64,000 nt of DNA from Salinimicrobium terrae DSM 17865 (GCF_000424665.1 NZ_AUKI01000011.1:434001-498000); one strand, 5' to 3'. Shown: positions 16,186-25,098, numbered from the stretch's first letter. Numbers and translations: made by a program. The notes: generated by a model from the letters alone, not told the origin.

Positions 16186-16614
16186 ATGAAAAAGATTTTA
16201 ATTATGGTTCTCTTCCTGTTTACGGGAATTTTTGTCACCGCCCAGGACAGGGAAGCACACCGGGAGAAAATTAGAGCTCTTAAAACTGCCTACATTACCG
16301 ACGGTTTAAATTTGACAACCGAGGAAGCTCAGCAGTTTTGGCCCGTTTATAACGAATATGAGGAAAAAAGAAGAGCACTTTATCGGCAGGAAAGAGCCGA
16401 GATAGAAAACCTAGAGTGTATCAGCGAAGATAAAGCAAACTTAAAACTCGAGGAATATGTTGAACTTGAGAGGGAAGATTACTTGCTGAAAAAGAAATAT
16501 TATAATGACCTCAAAAATATCTTCAGCGCCCGGAGAATTATGCAGTTAAAGAAGGTGGAAGATGAATTTAATCACAAAATGATGCGTGAATACCGTGCAC
16601 GAAAGAATGAATAA
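16186..16614 (+). CDS. Secreted Spy/CpxP-like helical protein (ECF cassette third gene)
   Basis: 142 residues from the ATG at 16186, two bases after the anti-sigma stop. This start gives a proper signal peptide (MKKILIMVLFLFTGIFVTAQ), whereas the open frame beginning at 16147 would hide it behind 13 extra residues and overlap the upstream gene. The mature part is almost all charged helix: an LTTEEAQQFWPVYNEYEEKRRALYRQ segment similar to the LTxxQ motif of Spy/CpxP and zinc-resistance-type sensors, then a long coiled-coil-like stretch. It probably acts in the periplasm as a chaperone or signal input to the anti-sigma factor. Confidence 0.78.
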   Translation: MKKILIMVLFLFTGIFVTAQDREAHREKIRALKTAYITDGLNLTTEEAQQFWPVYNEYEEKRRALYRQERAEIENLECISEDKANLKLEEYVELEREDYLLKKKYYNDLKNIFSARRIMQLKKVEDEFNHKMMREYRARKNE

Positions 16615-16677
16615 TTAATAGATTTTGGTTGGTTAGTTGGAATGGTCCGGTTGCGTAAAGCGCCGGATCATTTGTTT

Positions 16678-17718
16678 TCACCTGAACTTTAACTTGGCCA
16701 GCCGATTCTTTCCAGCTGCATAAGCTACAGAATCATTGAGAAACCTGATCGTGTAAAATCCTTCGGAAGAAAGCTCCTTCCAGTTCTCTCCTGCATCTGC
16801 CGAGTAAGAGATACCTGTAAAACCAACTGCTACAATTTCTTCTCCTTTTCCACCGGGAATATAACGCACGCTGCTCTTATAGCCTGGATCTTTACCTTCG
16901 GCTATAAGGCTCCAGGTTTTTCCGCCATCGGTCGTAACGGCTTTATTGGCTTTATTTTCTTCGGGAGTTGTGTAATCGCCGCCAGTGATAATTCCCTGCT
17001 GTTCGTCGTAAAAATCCATGGAATATCCTCCTTGTGTACTTTCTCCCTGTATAAGTGGCGTATCAAATACATCCCAGGTCTTTCCCTTGTCCGGAGTAAA
17101 GAAAACGCGGGAGCGAGCGCCTCCCGAGAGGATCCATGCCTTATTTCCCTCTACAACAATATTTGAATTACTTGCCGCAAAGGCTGCCTCTCCCTCAGCC
17201 ACTTCCGGAAGTTGATCACAGGAAAGTTTATTCCAGGTCTGTCCGCCGTCGCGTGTAATGATCACCGAAAGACAATTTTCCACCGGGTCGCCCATTGCAA
17301 TTCCTTCTTTATCATTCCAAAAGGTCATTGCATCATAAAACACTTTTTCTCCCTCCTCTTTGTAAACCAGCTCCATTTGGCCGCTGTCCCCGGTTTTGTA
17401 AAGAAGGGCAGGATTCGCTACACTCAGCATAAAGAAATCTTCGGAAGTTCCTGCAACTGCGCGAAATTCGGGATAAATGGAATCGTACTGCTGCCGGCTC
17501 ACCCTTACCTGGTCTTGTTTAGAATTATAAATTCCGTAAGCGCCATTTGATCCTGCAAAAGCTAAATCCTCCCCAATGATCTCGATGGCTCTTATGCTAA
17601 CGGAATCTTCCAGCAACACCTCAACTTCCACTTCAGAAAAAACCTTTCTTTCTACCTGTTCAGGTTCTGATTTACATGCTGCAAAGGCTATAAAAAGTAT
17701 CAGGATCAGGCGCTTCAT
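16678..17718 (-). CDS. Ycf48/BNR-repeat lipoprotein
   Basis: 346 residues. The lipoprotein signal peptide ends at AFAACKSEPEQ. The body is a beta-propeller of Ycf48/sialidase-like repeats, each with a T-DGG-TW type Asp box: ITRDGGQTWNKL, FTPDKGKTWDVF, TTDGGKTWSLI and SADAGENWKEL. In Bacteroidetes these are often annotated as oxidoreductase or glycosyl hydrolase, but no catalytic residues are evident. A protein-binding or assembly role in the envelope is more likely. It is divergent from the RsmB-like gene with overlapping promoters. Confidence 0.83.
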   Translation of the reverse strand: MKRLILILFIAFAACKSEPEQVERKVFSEVEVEVLLEDSVSIRAIEIIGEDLAFAGSNGAYGIYNSKQDQVRVSRQQYDSIYPEFRAVAGTSEDFFMLSVANPALLYKTGDSGQMELVYKEEGEKVFYDAMTFWNDKEGIAMGDPVENCLSVIITRDGGQTWNKLSCDQLPEVAEGEAAFAASNSNIVVEGNKAWILSGGARSRVFFTPDKGKTWDVFDTPLIQGESTQGGYSMDFYDEQQGIITGGDYTTPEENKANKAVTTDGGKTWSLIAEGKDPGYKSSVRYIPGGKGEEIVAVGFTGISYSADAGENWKELSSEGFYTIRFLNDSVAYAAGKNRLAKLKFR

Positions 17719-17735
17719 TTATCTTATTTTGCTTC

Positions 17736-17775
17736 CAAAGATAGAATTTTCCGAAGTTTAAAAACCTTACCTTTG
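17736..17775. promoter_or_regulatory. Face-to-face promoters for the Ycf48-like (-) and RsmB-like (+) genes
   Basis: Minus-strand TATCTTTG (17736-17743) and plus-strand TACCTTTG (17768-17775) both match the -7 consensus, and the predicted -33 positions lie within each other's region. The plus-strand box is 18 bases before the ATG at 17794. Confidence 0.5.
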
Positions 17776-17793
17776 CCGCTTTAAACATAATTT

Positions 17794-19011
17794 ATGCGCT
17801 TATACAGAAACCTGGTCTTTGCAACGGTTGATGCCCTTGGAGAAATATTTAATGAAGGAGAGTACGCCGATAAGGTGATTGCAAAAACCTTAAAACGCGA
17901 CAAACGCTGGGGCTCCCGCGACCGCAGTTTTATTGCCGAGACCACTTATGACATTGTGAGATGGAAGCGCCTTTATTCTGAAATTGCTGAAGTAAAAGCT
18001 CCCTACTCCCGGGAAAATCTCTTTCGGCTGTTTGCAGTTTGGGCTACACTGAGAGGAATCGAAATACCATCTGACTGGAAGCAGATCGAACCAGTACCTA
18101 CCCGCCGTATTAAAGGAAAATTTGACGAGTTAAGCAAGATCAGGAAATTTCGGGAATCTGTGCCAGACTGGTTGGATGAAATGGGTGTAAAAGAACTGGG
18201 AGAAGAAGTATGGGAAAAGGAAATTCACGCCCTCAACGAACAGGCGCCTGTAATCCTTAGAACCAATACCCTAAAAACAACGAAAGAAAAGTTACAACAG
18301 GAGCTTCAAAAAGAGAGCATTGTAACTGAATTTTTGAAAGGTTTCCCAGATGCTTTACAACTAAAGGAACGAACCAATGTCTTTAGAACTGAAGCCTTTA
18401 AAATCGGTCTTTTTGAAGTTCAGGATGCCTCTTCTCAACTTGTGGCTAACTTCCTCCAGGTTGAACCTGGAATGCGCGTAGTCGATACCTGCGCCGGTGC
18501 CGGAGGGAAATCTCTGCACTTAGCAGCTTTAATGGAGAATAAAGGTCAGTTAATCGCTACCGATATTTACGATAACAAACTGAAGGAACTTAAACGTCGT
18601 GCACGTCGTGCCGGCGCTCATAATATTGAACCAAGAGTAATTGATTCTACGAAAGTGGTTAAAAAGCTCTACGGTAGCGCAGATCGTGTGCTTATCGATG
18701 CTCCCTGTAGCGGATTGGGTGTTCTAAGCCGTAATCCCGATGCCAAATGGAAATTAAGGCCTGAGTTCCTCGAGACAATCAGAATAACTCAGCAAGAGAT
18801 CCTTAGCCAATATTCGAGAATGGTAAAAGACGGTGGAAAGTTGGTTTACGCTACTTGTTCTATATTGCCTTCAGAAAATGAAGAACAGGTGAAGAAGTTT
18901 TTAGGATCTGACGAAGGAAAAGATTTCAGCCTTGCAAAAGAACAAAAGATCCTGTCCAGTGAATCAGGCTTTGACGGCTTCTATATGGCTCTGCTCGAAA
19001 AGAAAAACTAA
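17794..19011 (+). CDS. RsmB/NSUN-family RNA m5C methyltransferase
   Basis: 405 residues. The N-terminal ~140 residues form the NusB-like RNA-binding part. The C-terminal Rossmann domain binds S-adenosylmethionine at VDTCAGAGGKSLHL and contains IDAPCSGLGVLSRNPDAKW (motif IV cysteine) and LVYATCSILPSENEEQV (motif VI nucleophile cysteine). This is the two-cysteine signature of RNA cytosine-5 methyltransferases. The length and N-terminal domain fit RsmB (16S rRNA C967), though the exact base cannot be proven. It is cytoplasmic and is followed by a hairpin and REP-like palindromes before purL. Confidence 0.87.
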   Translation: MRLYRNLVFATVDALGEIFNEGEYADKVIAKTLKRDKRWGSRDRSFIAETTYDIVRWKRLYSEIAEVKAPYSRENLFRLFAVWATLRGIEIPSDWKQIEPVPTRRIKGKFDELSKIRKFRESVPDWLDEMGVKELGEEVWEKEIHALNEQAPVILRTNTLKTTKEKLQQELQKESIVTEFLKGFPDALQLKERTNVFRTEAFKIGLFEVQDASSQLVANFLQVEPGMRVVDTCAGAGGKSLHLAALMENKGQLIATDIYDNKLKELKRRARRAGAHNIEPRVIDSTKVVKKLYGSADRVLIDAPCSGLGVLSRNPDAKWKLRPEFLETIRITQQEILSQYSRMVKDGGKLVYATCSILPSENEEQVKKFLGSDEGKDFSLAKEQKILSSESGFDGFYMALLEKKN

Positions 19012-19016
19012 GGCTT

Positions 19017-19174
19017 GGGCTAAAGCCCCTAACAAGATATCTTTTGTTACCTCCGGATTTATCCGGAGGTAATTTATTTTCATAGTATCATATATTTTTT
19101 TAAAAGAACATTTTTTTGAATAGCCTCAGCCTTCAGGCGCAGGTCAAATAGATATTATCCAAGGGCTTTAGCCC
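19017..19174. repeat. REP-like element bounded by GGGCTAAAGCCC / GGGCTTTAGCCC
   Basis: The two 12-mers are imperfect palindromes and exact reverse complements of each other, at 19017-19028 and 19163-19174. Similarity extends a few bases outside (CTTGGGC... and ...GCCCGAC). A related palindrome is at 5954-5967. No transposase is nearby. Confidence 0.5.
19047..19072 (+). terminator. Hairpin (12-bp perfect stem) after the RsmB-like gene
   Basis: TTACCTCCGGAT (19047-19058) pairs with ATCCGGAGGTAA (19061-19072) around TT, followed by TTTATTTT. It is stable and placed 36 bases after the stop, so a terminator is likely, although the T-run is interrupted. Confidence 0.6.
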
Positions 19175-19202
19175 GACCCTTACAATCTTTAATACAAGCA
19201 GC

Positions 19203-19224
19203 CTCAAAAAATGCCATTTTTGAG
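19203..19224. repeat. Palindrome CTCAAAAA-ATGCCAT-TTTTGAG
   Basis: A near-perfect inverted repeat with the AAAATGCCATTTT core shared by sites at 7743, 14783 and 54279. It lies about 60 bases upstream of the purL -7 box. Confidence 0.5.
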
Positions 19225-19281
19225 AGTTAATTATTTTGTGTTCTTTTTGTTTTGAGGCCGAAGGAGTTCCTTCAAAAAATG

Positions 19282-19289
19282 TAAATTTG
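19282..19289 (+). promoter_or_regulatory. -7 box TAAATTTG of purL
   Basis: TAAATTTG matches TAnnTTTG and lies 29 bases before the ATG at 19319. A TTTG occurs at 19251-19254 but 27 bases away, longer than usual. Confidence 0.45.
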
Positions 19290-19318
19290 TTTCCTTACAA
19301 CAACACAAAATATAAAGA

Positions 19319-22300
19319 ATGATCCTGTTCTTCGGAAACAAGCCAAACAAGGTGTATGCGGTTCAAACCCATAAAACACTTTCGGCTGAAAACATCGTCA
19401 AATTAAACTGGCTCTTTGGTAACGCACAACATCTAGATAAATCTGCCATGGCAGATTTTTTTGTTGGTCCCCGTGCCGCAATGATCACCCCCTGGAGCAC
19501 AAATGCTGTAGAAATTACCCAGAACATGGGAATTGAAGGCATTCGCAGGATTGAGGAATTCATTGAGGTTGATGAACACTATACCGGCTATGACCCTATG
19601 CTTTCTCAAAAGTATGGCGGCCTGGATCAGGATATATTCACGATCAACATAGAGCCTGAACCGATTCGTGAAGTAGAAAATATTTCGGCGTATAACAACA
19701 AAGAAGGATTAGCGCTGAATGATGAGGAAGTTGAATACCTTGAAAAACTCTCCGAAAAAATTGGCCGCAAACTTACGGATTCTGAAGTCTTCGGGTTTTC
19801 CCAGGTAAATTCAGAACATTGTCGACATAAGATCTTTAACGGAGTCTTTGAAATAGATGGCGAGCAAAAGCCGGTATCCCTTTTTAAACTTATTAGAAAA
19901 ACTTCTGAAGAAAATCCGAACGAAATTGTATCGGCATATAAGGATAACGTTGCATTTATAAAAGGACCAAGAGTAGAGCAATTCGCACCACAATCTGCAG
20001 ACAAACCCGATTATTATAAAAAGAAGGAATTTGAGTCAGTTATTTCTTTAAAAGCCGAAACTCACAACTTCCCAACCACCGTCGAACCTTTCAACGGTGC
20101 TGCCACCGGAAGTGGAGGCGAGATCCGCGACAGGCTAGCAGGTGGGAAAGGATCCCTGCCGCTGGCAGGAACAGCCGTTTATATGACTTCATATTCCAGG
20201 CTTGAGGAAAACAGGCAATGGGAAGATGCTTTTCCCGCAAGGCCATGGCTTTACCAGACTCCAATGGATATCCTGATCAAGGCCTCCAATGGAGCATCAG
20301 ATTTCGGAAATAAATTCGGGCAGCCTCTTATTGCAGGTTCAGTGCTGACCTTTGAACATTCCGAAGATCGAAGAGCCCTTGGCTACGACAAGGTGATCAT
20401 GATGGCCGGTGGGATTGGTTATGGAAAAGCCGACCAGGCCATCAAAGGAGCTCCAAAAAAGGGAGATCAAATCGTTGTTCTGGGAGGCGAGAATTACAGG
20501 ATTGGAATGGGAGGTGCCGCGGTATCATCAGCCGATACCGGTGAATTCAGCAGCGGGATTGAGCTTAACGCGATCCAGCGGTCAAATCCTGAGATGCAAA
20601 AACGTGCTGCTAATACCATTCGTGCAATGGTTGAGGCAGATGAAAATACTATTGTTTCCATTCACGACCACGGAGCCGGTGGACACCTCAACTGCCTTAG
20701 TGAACTTGTGGAAGACACCGGCGGAAAAATCGACTTGGATAAACTTCCTGTAGGAGATCCAACACTTTCGGCTAAAGAGATCATCGGGAATGAATCTCAG
20801 GAGCGAATGGGACTTATCATTTCTGAAGAGAATTTGCAGCAAATGCAGAAGATCGCCGAGCGGGAAAGAACTCCATTATATGCCGTAGGTCACGTGACCG
20901 AGGACAGACAGTTCACTTTCGAAAGCAAAAAGACAGGTGACAAACCAATGGATTTGGCGCTTGGGGATATGTTTGGAAGTTCCCCGAAAACTTTAATGAA
21001 AGACAAAACTGTAGCCAGAAAATATGATGATCTGGATTACAACCCGAAAGATCTGCAAAAATACCTGGAGCGAGTGCTACTTCTGGAAGCTGTTGGATCT
21101 AAAGACTGGCTTACGAACAAAGTAGATCGTTGTGTAACCGGAAGAGTGGCAAAGCAACAAACTGCCGGCCCATTACAACTTCCGTTGAACAACTGCGGGG
21201 TAATGGCGCTTGATTACAAAGGAAAAAATGGGGTGGCAACATCTATTGGCCACTCCCCTGTTTCGGCTTTGATCGATCCCGTAGCAGGTTCCCGAAATTC
21301 GATTGCCGAAGCGCTTACAAACATTGTTTGGGCACCTCTTGAAAAAGGCTTAAAGTCGGTTTCTTTATCGGCTAACTGGATGTGGCCTTGTAACAACGAA
21401 GGAGAGGATGCAAGGTTGTATGAAGCTGTGCAGGGAGTTTCAGATTTTGCCATCGCATTAGGAATTAACGTTCCTACCGGAAAAGATTCCCTTTCCATGA
21501 AACAACGTTACGAAGACGGGAACGTATTGGCACCGGGAACAGTAATTATTTCGGCTGCCGGTCATTGTGACGAAATTACCAAAGTAGTGGAGCCGGTACT
21601 GCAAAAGAATGGCGGAGCTATTTACTATATCAATTTTTCCCAGGATAATTTTAAGCTTGGCGGTTCTTCCTTTGGGCAGATTTTAAACAAGGTAGGTGCC
21701 GAAGCATCAACCATTAAAGACGATAAAAAATTCGCTTCTGCTTTTAACGCTGTTCAGGAATTAATTAGGAAGGATTTGATCCTTGCCGGACACGACGTAG
21801 CTTCGGGCGGACTTATCACTACCCTTCTCGAAATGTGCTTTGCAGATGTTGATCTTGCTGCAGAATTAAATCTTTCCAAACTGAAAGAAAAGGACAGTGT
21901 GAAATTGCTCTTTTCAGAAAACTGCGGAATTGTTTTTCAGGCAAAAGATTCTTCAGTAGAAGGCCTTTTGAAGGAGAAAGACGTAGCATTCTTTAAGATT
22001 GGAAAAGCCACTGAAGGAAAGAATCTGAAAATAAAGAATGGGGATCAAATATTTAAGTTTGACATTCCAAAATTACGAGACATCTGGTCAAAAACTTCAT
22101 TCCTGCTTGATCAAAAGCAAAGTGGAAGAGATAATGCGGCAGAGCGTTATAAAAATTACGCAAATCAACCGCTGCACTTCAGGTTTCCGAAAGGTTTTTC
22201 AGGAAATTTACCTCTCGACTCCGCTCGAGGTGACAAACCGAGAATTAAAGCTGCGATTATTCGTGAAAAAGGATCGAATTCAGAAAGAGAAATGGCTTAT

Positions 22301-22987
22301 GCGATGGACCTTGCGGGATTTGATGTAAAAGACGTTCACATGACCGATCTTATTTCAGGTAGGGAGACACTAGAGGATATTCAATTTATTGCAGCAGTTG
22401 GAGGATTTTCGAATTCAGATGTTTTGGGAAGTGCGAAAGGCTGGGCAGGAGCATTTTTATATAACGAAAAAGCCAAAGCCGCTTTAGATAATTTCTTTGC
22501 GAGAGAAAATACACTTTCACTGGGAGTTTGTAATGGTTGTCAATTATTCATTGAGATGGGATTATTGCATCCCGATCATGAAGAGAAGCCAAAAATGCTT
22601 CACAACGAATCACATAAATTTGAATGTAATTTCACTTCAATGGAAATTTCAGAAAATGATTCTGTGATGATGCATTCGCTTTCCGGCACGAGGCTGGGAA
22701 TATGGGCAGCTCACGGAGAAGGTAAATTCAGTTTTCCCTATGAAACTAAACGCTATAAGATCATTGGGAAGTATGGTTACGAGACTTATCCTTCCAACCC
22801 TAATGGTTCTCATTACAATACAGCAATGATTGTAAGTGACAATGGTCGCCACCTGGCGATGATGCCGCACCTTGAAAGATCTACTTTCCCCTGGAACTGG
22901 GCACATTATCCAAAAGATCGGAATGATGAGATCACTCCCTGGATCGAAGCCTTTGTAAATGCCAGGAAATGGCTTGAAAAGAAATAA
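19319..22987 (+). CDS. purL: Phosphoribosylformylglycinamidine synthase (large, single-chain)
   Basis: 1222 residues, the large PurL form that joins the FGAM synthase and glutaminase activities in one chain. It converts FGAR, glutamine and ATP to FGAM in purine synthesis. In order: an N-terminal PurS-like region, the linker with FSQVNSEHCRHKIFNG, two AIRS-like ATP domains (KAETHNFPTTVEPFNGAATGSGG; HDHGAGGHLNCLSELVE; NVPTGKDSLSMKQ), and the class I glutaminase domain (LGVCNGCQLF with Cys1071, HNESHKFECNF, and PHLERSTFPW). The linker before the glutaminase contains an in-frame palindromic insert (residues ~965-972) unlike the family. A bidirectional terminator follows. Confidence 0.97.
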   Translation: MILFFGNKPNKVYAVQTHKTLSAENIVKLNWLFGNAQHLDKSAMADFFVGPRAAMITPWSTNAVEITQNMGIEGIRRIEEFIEVDEHYTGYDPMLSQKYGGLDQDIFTINIEPEPIREVENISAYNNKEGLALNDEEVEYLEKLSEKIGRKLTDSEVFGFSQVNSEHCRHKIFNGVFEIDGEQKPVSLFKLIRKTSEENPNEIVSAYKDNVAFIKGPRVEQFAPQSADKPDYYKKKEFESVISLKAETHNFPTTVEPFNGAATGSGGEIRDRLAGGKGSLPLAGTAVYMTSYSRLEENRQWEDAFPARPWLYQTPMDILIKASNGASDFGNKFGQPLIAGSVLTFEHSEDRRALGYDKVIMMAGGIGYGKADQAIKGAPKKGDQIVVLGGENYRIGMGGAAVSSADTGEFSSGIELNAIQRSNPEMQKRAANTIRAMVEADENTIVSIHDHGAGGHLNCLSELVEDTGGKIDLDKLPVGDPTLSAKEIIGNESQERMGLIISEENLQQMQKIAERERTPLYAVGHVTEDRQFTFESKKTGDKPMDLALGDMFGSSPKTLMKDKTVARKYDDLDYNPKDLQKYLERVLLLEAVGSKDWLTNKVDRCVTGRVAKQQTAGPLQLPLNNCGVMALDYKGKNGVATSIGHSPVSALIDPVAGSRNSIAEALTNIVWAPLEKGLKSVSLSANWMWPCNNEGEDARLYEAVQGVSDFAIALGINVPTGKDSLSMKQRYEDGNVLAPGTVIISAAGHCDEITKVVEPVLQKNGGAIYYINFSQDNFKLGGSSFGQILNKVGAEASTIKDDKKFASAFNAVQELIRKDLILAGHDVASGGLITTLLEMCFADVDLAAELNLSKLKEKDSVKLLFSENCGIVFQAKDSSVEGLLKEKDVAFFKIGKATEGKNLKIKNGDQIFKFDIPKLRDIWSKTSFLLDQKQSGRDNAAERYKNYANQPLHFRFPKGFSGNLPLDSARGDKPRIKAAIIREKGSNSEREMAYAMDLAGFDVKDVHMTDLISGRETLEDIQFIAAVGGFSNSDVLGSAKGWAGAFLYNEKAKAALDNFFARENTLSLGVCNGCQLFIEMGLLHPDHEEKPKMLHNESHKFECNFTSMEISENDSVMMHSLSGTRLGIWAAHGEGKFSFPYETKRYKIIGKYGYETYPSNPNGSHYNTAMIVSDNGRHLAMMPHLERSTFPWNWAHYPKDRNDEITPWIEAFVNARKWLEKK
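22211..22234. repeat. REP-like CTCGA...TCGAG palindrome inside purL
   Basis: CTCGACTCCGCTCGAGGTGAC lies in frame and encodes PLDSARGD at residues 965-972, between the second AIRS half and the glutaminase domain. CTCGA (22214-22218) pairs with TCGAG (22225-22229). This sequence type is, to my knowledge, a common dispersed intergenic repeat in Flavobacteria, so it appears to have inserted in a tolerant linker. Confidence 0.55.
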
Positions 22988-22994
22988 ATTAATA

Positions 22995-23034
22995 AAAAAA
23001 ACGTCCGGAATAATCTCCCGGACGTTTTTTATTT
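22995..23034. terminator. Bidirectional terminator between purL and the DUF4136 gene
   Basis: ACGTCCGG (23001-23008) pairs with CCGGACGT (23018-23025), with an A-run before and a T-run after. It can therefore serve purL on the plus strand and the convergent lipoprotein gene on the minus strand. Confidence 0.88.
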
Positions 23035-23051
23035 TTAGCTGTTCTTAAAAT

Positions 23052-23642
23052 CTAGTTAGTCAAAGGATACTCTTCAAAAATGGCATTTACTAGTTCCTGT
23101 ATAGCCTGAAGGTCCGACTCACCCGCAAGACTTTCAGAAGCTATACCTCTCCACACAGTATTTCTCGTTTCCCTGTCTACCAGGCGAACTACTACTGTAC
23201 CTTCTTCATAAGCATAAGTATCTGTATCGTATCCAATGATGTTACTGTAACCTGCATAGCCGCCGTAGTAATAATTGTTATAAATTGGATTTACCATGCC
23301 TACTCCTGTAGTATAGGGATAGGTTGCGTAAACAGGATCTGTTGTGGTGGTAATTTCTGTATCAGATTCAGTTTCGATCAGTACAAGTAAATCTGGATTT
23401 TGCCGGTCAAGGTTATATCCTGCCTGCCGCAGATTCATATTAACCGCCTCGACCACTGCCCTACTAACATCTTCAGATTCCATCTGCATTCCCTGAACAT
23501 TTACGTTTGCGTTTGGAAGAAAAGCGAAGGTGTCATAGTTGCTAAGATCTTTACTTGTCATTTTCTGTGTAGATACACGTGGACCGCAACCAATCAGGAT
23601 ACCTCCAATTAACAATAGAATAAGTACATTTAATTTTTTCAT
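23052..23642 (-). CDS. DUF4136 lipoprotein
   Basis: 196 residues. A lipoprotein signal peptide ends at GILIGCGPRVS. The body follows the DUF4136 pattern: YDTFAFLPNANVNVQ, an ADxxIxxxL-like helix as SRAVVEAVNMNLRQAGYNLDRQNPDLLVLIE, a glycine/tyrosine-rich loop (YNNYYYGGYAGYSN), and the closing EEGTVVVRLVDRETRNTVWRGIASE. The function of the family is unknown. The loop rich in tyrosine and glycine is longer than usual and may be disordered. It is probably anchored in the inner leaflet of the outer membrane. It converges with purL and stands alone. Confidence 0.85.
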   Translation of the reverse strand: MKKLNVLILLLIGGILIGCGPRVSTQKMTSKDLSNYDTFAFLPNANVNVQGMQMESEDVSRAVVEAVNMNLRQAGYNLDRQNPDLLVLIETESDTEITTTTDPVYATYPYTTGVGMVNPIYNNYYYGGYAGYSNIIGYDTDTYAYEEGTVVVRLVDRETRNTVWRGIASESLAGESDLQAIQELVNAIFEEYPLTN

Positions 23643-23840
23643 AGCTCTAATTTTTAATTTTACATTATCCTGAATTTAGTGATTTAGCCGCTGGTTCATC
23701 AGCTAATTAACTCATTTATAAAACATTTAACCAACAGACGGTGATTTTACCACACTAATACCATTACTGCGTCTCAGGATTTCACCTTTTTATAACAAAA
23801 TTTCAATTACTGATTTTTATCTTAAGAAGAAAAACTCAAT

Positions 23841-25019
23841 ATGAATACTAAAGAGAAAGACGAAAAATATTTTGGACGTGGTAATCCAGCCATGGACCTG
23901 GAAGTAGTAAAAGCAGAAGGTAGTTATGTCTATGGCGCCGATGGTAAAAAGTATGTAGATTTTTTGGGAGGCGCAGGCGTAGGCAACCTGGGTTGGGGAG
24001 TTAAAGAAATTGAAGATGCAATACGCAATAGTGACCGTCCCACCTATGTTTATCCCAATTTTTATTATAGACTCTGGACCGAACTAGCAGAACTCCTGGC
24101 CGAACTTTGCCCCGGAAACCTCAAAAAGAGCTACAGGATGACGGGAGGCTCTGAAGCTGTGGAAGCTGCCTTGGAAATAGCAACCATGTTCACCGGCCGT
24201 AAAAAAATCCTTTCCGTAGAGGGTAGTTACCACGGAAATACCATAGGAGCCTTGAGTATTGGAGCTACGAAAAAACAAAAGAAGTTCCCAAATCTCCTGG
24301 AAGGGTGTGAAAAACTAGAGCTTCCATTAAATAAGGAAAAACTTCAGCAGGTAGAAAAAATGCTCTATACCAAAGAAGTAGCTGCCGTGATCATGGAACC
24401 TATAATCGTCAACCTGGGGGTTTTAATTCCGGAAGAAGAATTCATGGCAGGACTCAATAAAATCTGCAAAGAAACAGGAACCCTTCTGATTATGGATGAG
24501 GCGATCACCGGCTTTGGAAGAACCGGAAAAATGTTTGCTACTGAACATTTTGATATTGAACCGGATATTCTTTGTATGGCAAAAGCAATTACTGCAGGAC
24601 ATGCCGGCATGGGAGCTGTGATCACAACTCCAGAGATAGATAAAAAGGTTGGTGGGGAAATTGGCTTATATTCCTCCTATGGATGGCATCCCATTGCAGT
24701 AGATGCTTCACTTGCTGCTTTAAACTACCTTCAAAAGAACAAACAAAAGCTCTTTCACAACATTGACCAGCTGGAACAAATCTTCAAAAAGGGGGTTTCT
24801 GAAATTGATTTCAGAAACGATCCAGAGATGCGTATTAAAGGGGCGGCTATTGGCGTAGACCTAAAAGATGAGGAGTATGCTTCAGAAATAAAACAAAGAG
24901 CTTTAAAAAATGGTCTCCTAATAAACACTGAGGGATCTTCCCTCCTCTTCTTACCTAATTTCGAGATGACACAGAAAACAGCTCTTGAAGGAATCGATTT
25001 GCTAAAAAACTGTGTTTAA
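23841..25019 (+). CDS. Class III PLP-dependent aminotransferase
   Basis: 392 residues. The fold-type I, class III pattern is complete: YVDFLGGAGVGNLG near the start, RMTGGSEAVEAALEIATMFTGRKKIL for the cofactor phosphate, EPIIVNLGVLIP, LLIMDEAITGFGRTGKMFA with the pyridine-nitrogen aspartate, and the Schiff-base lysine K248 in CMAKAITAGHAGMG. Relatives include acetylornithine, ornithine and putrescine aminotransferases. The substrate cannot be assigned, and no arginine or biotin genes are close. The acyl-CoA ligase gene downstream has its own promoter, so a link is uncertain. Confidence 0.85.
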   Translation: MNTKEKDEKYFGRGNPAMDLEVVKAEGSYVYGADGKKYVDFLGGAGVGNLGWGVKEIEDAIRNSDRPTYVYPNFYYRLWTELAELLAELCPGNLKKSYRMTGGSEAVEAALEIATMFTGRKKILSVEGSYHGNTIGALSIGATKKQKKFPNLLEGCEKLELPLNKEKLQQVEKMLYTKEVAAVIMEPIIVNLGVLIPEEEFMAGLNKICKETGTLLIMDEAITGFGRTGKMFATEHFDIEPDILCMAKAITAGHAGMGAVITTPEIDKKVGGEIGLYSSYGWHPIAVDASLAALNYLQKNKQKLFHNIDQLEQIFKKGVSEIDFRNDPEMRIKGAAIGVDLKDEEYASEIKQRALKNGLLINTEGSSLLFLPNFEMTQKTALEGIDLLKNCV

Positions 25020-25042
25020 AAAAAGAGATTTTTAAATTTTTA

Positions 25043-25073
25043 TTTGAAATAGATGCTTCTTTTGCTATTTTGC
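25043..25073 (+). promoter_or_regulatory. Promoter of the acyl-CoA ligase gene
   Basis: TTTG (25043-25046) and TATTTTGC (25066-25073, one base shorter than TAnnTTTG) are separated by 19 bases. The second lies 25 bases before the ATG at 25099. Confidence 0.5.
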
Positions 25074-25098
25074 AGAGACTATTATAACAAATTAATAA

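Larger units (their letters stand above)
19012..19318. other. Intergenic region rich in palindromes between the RsmB-like gene and purL
   Basis: 307 bases without a gene. From left to right: GGGCTAAAGCCC (19017-19028), a 12-bp hairpin (19047-19072), GGGCTTTAGCCC (19163-19174, complement of the first), the AAAAATGCCATTTTT palindrome (19203-19224), and a -7 box for purL (19282-19289). The two GGGC elements face each other like the ends of a bacterial interspersed mosaic element of about 160 bases. Confidence 0.6.

Noticed and set aside
16678-17718. Sialidase or other glycosidase
   Set aside because: Only Asp-box/BNR-type repeats are present; no catalytic arginine triad or nucleophile pattern typical of sialidases was found.
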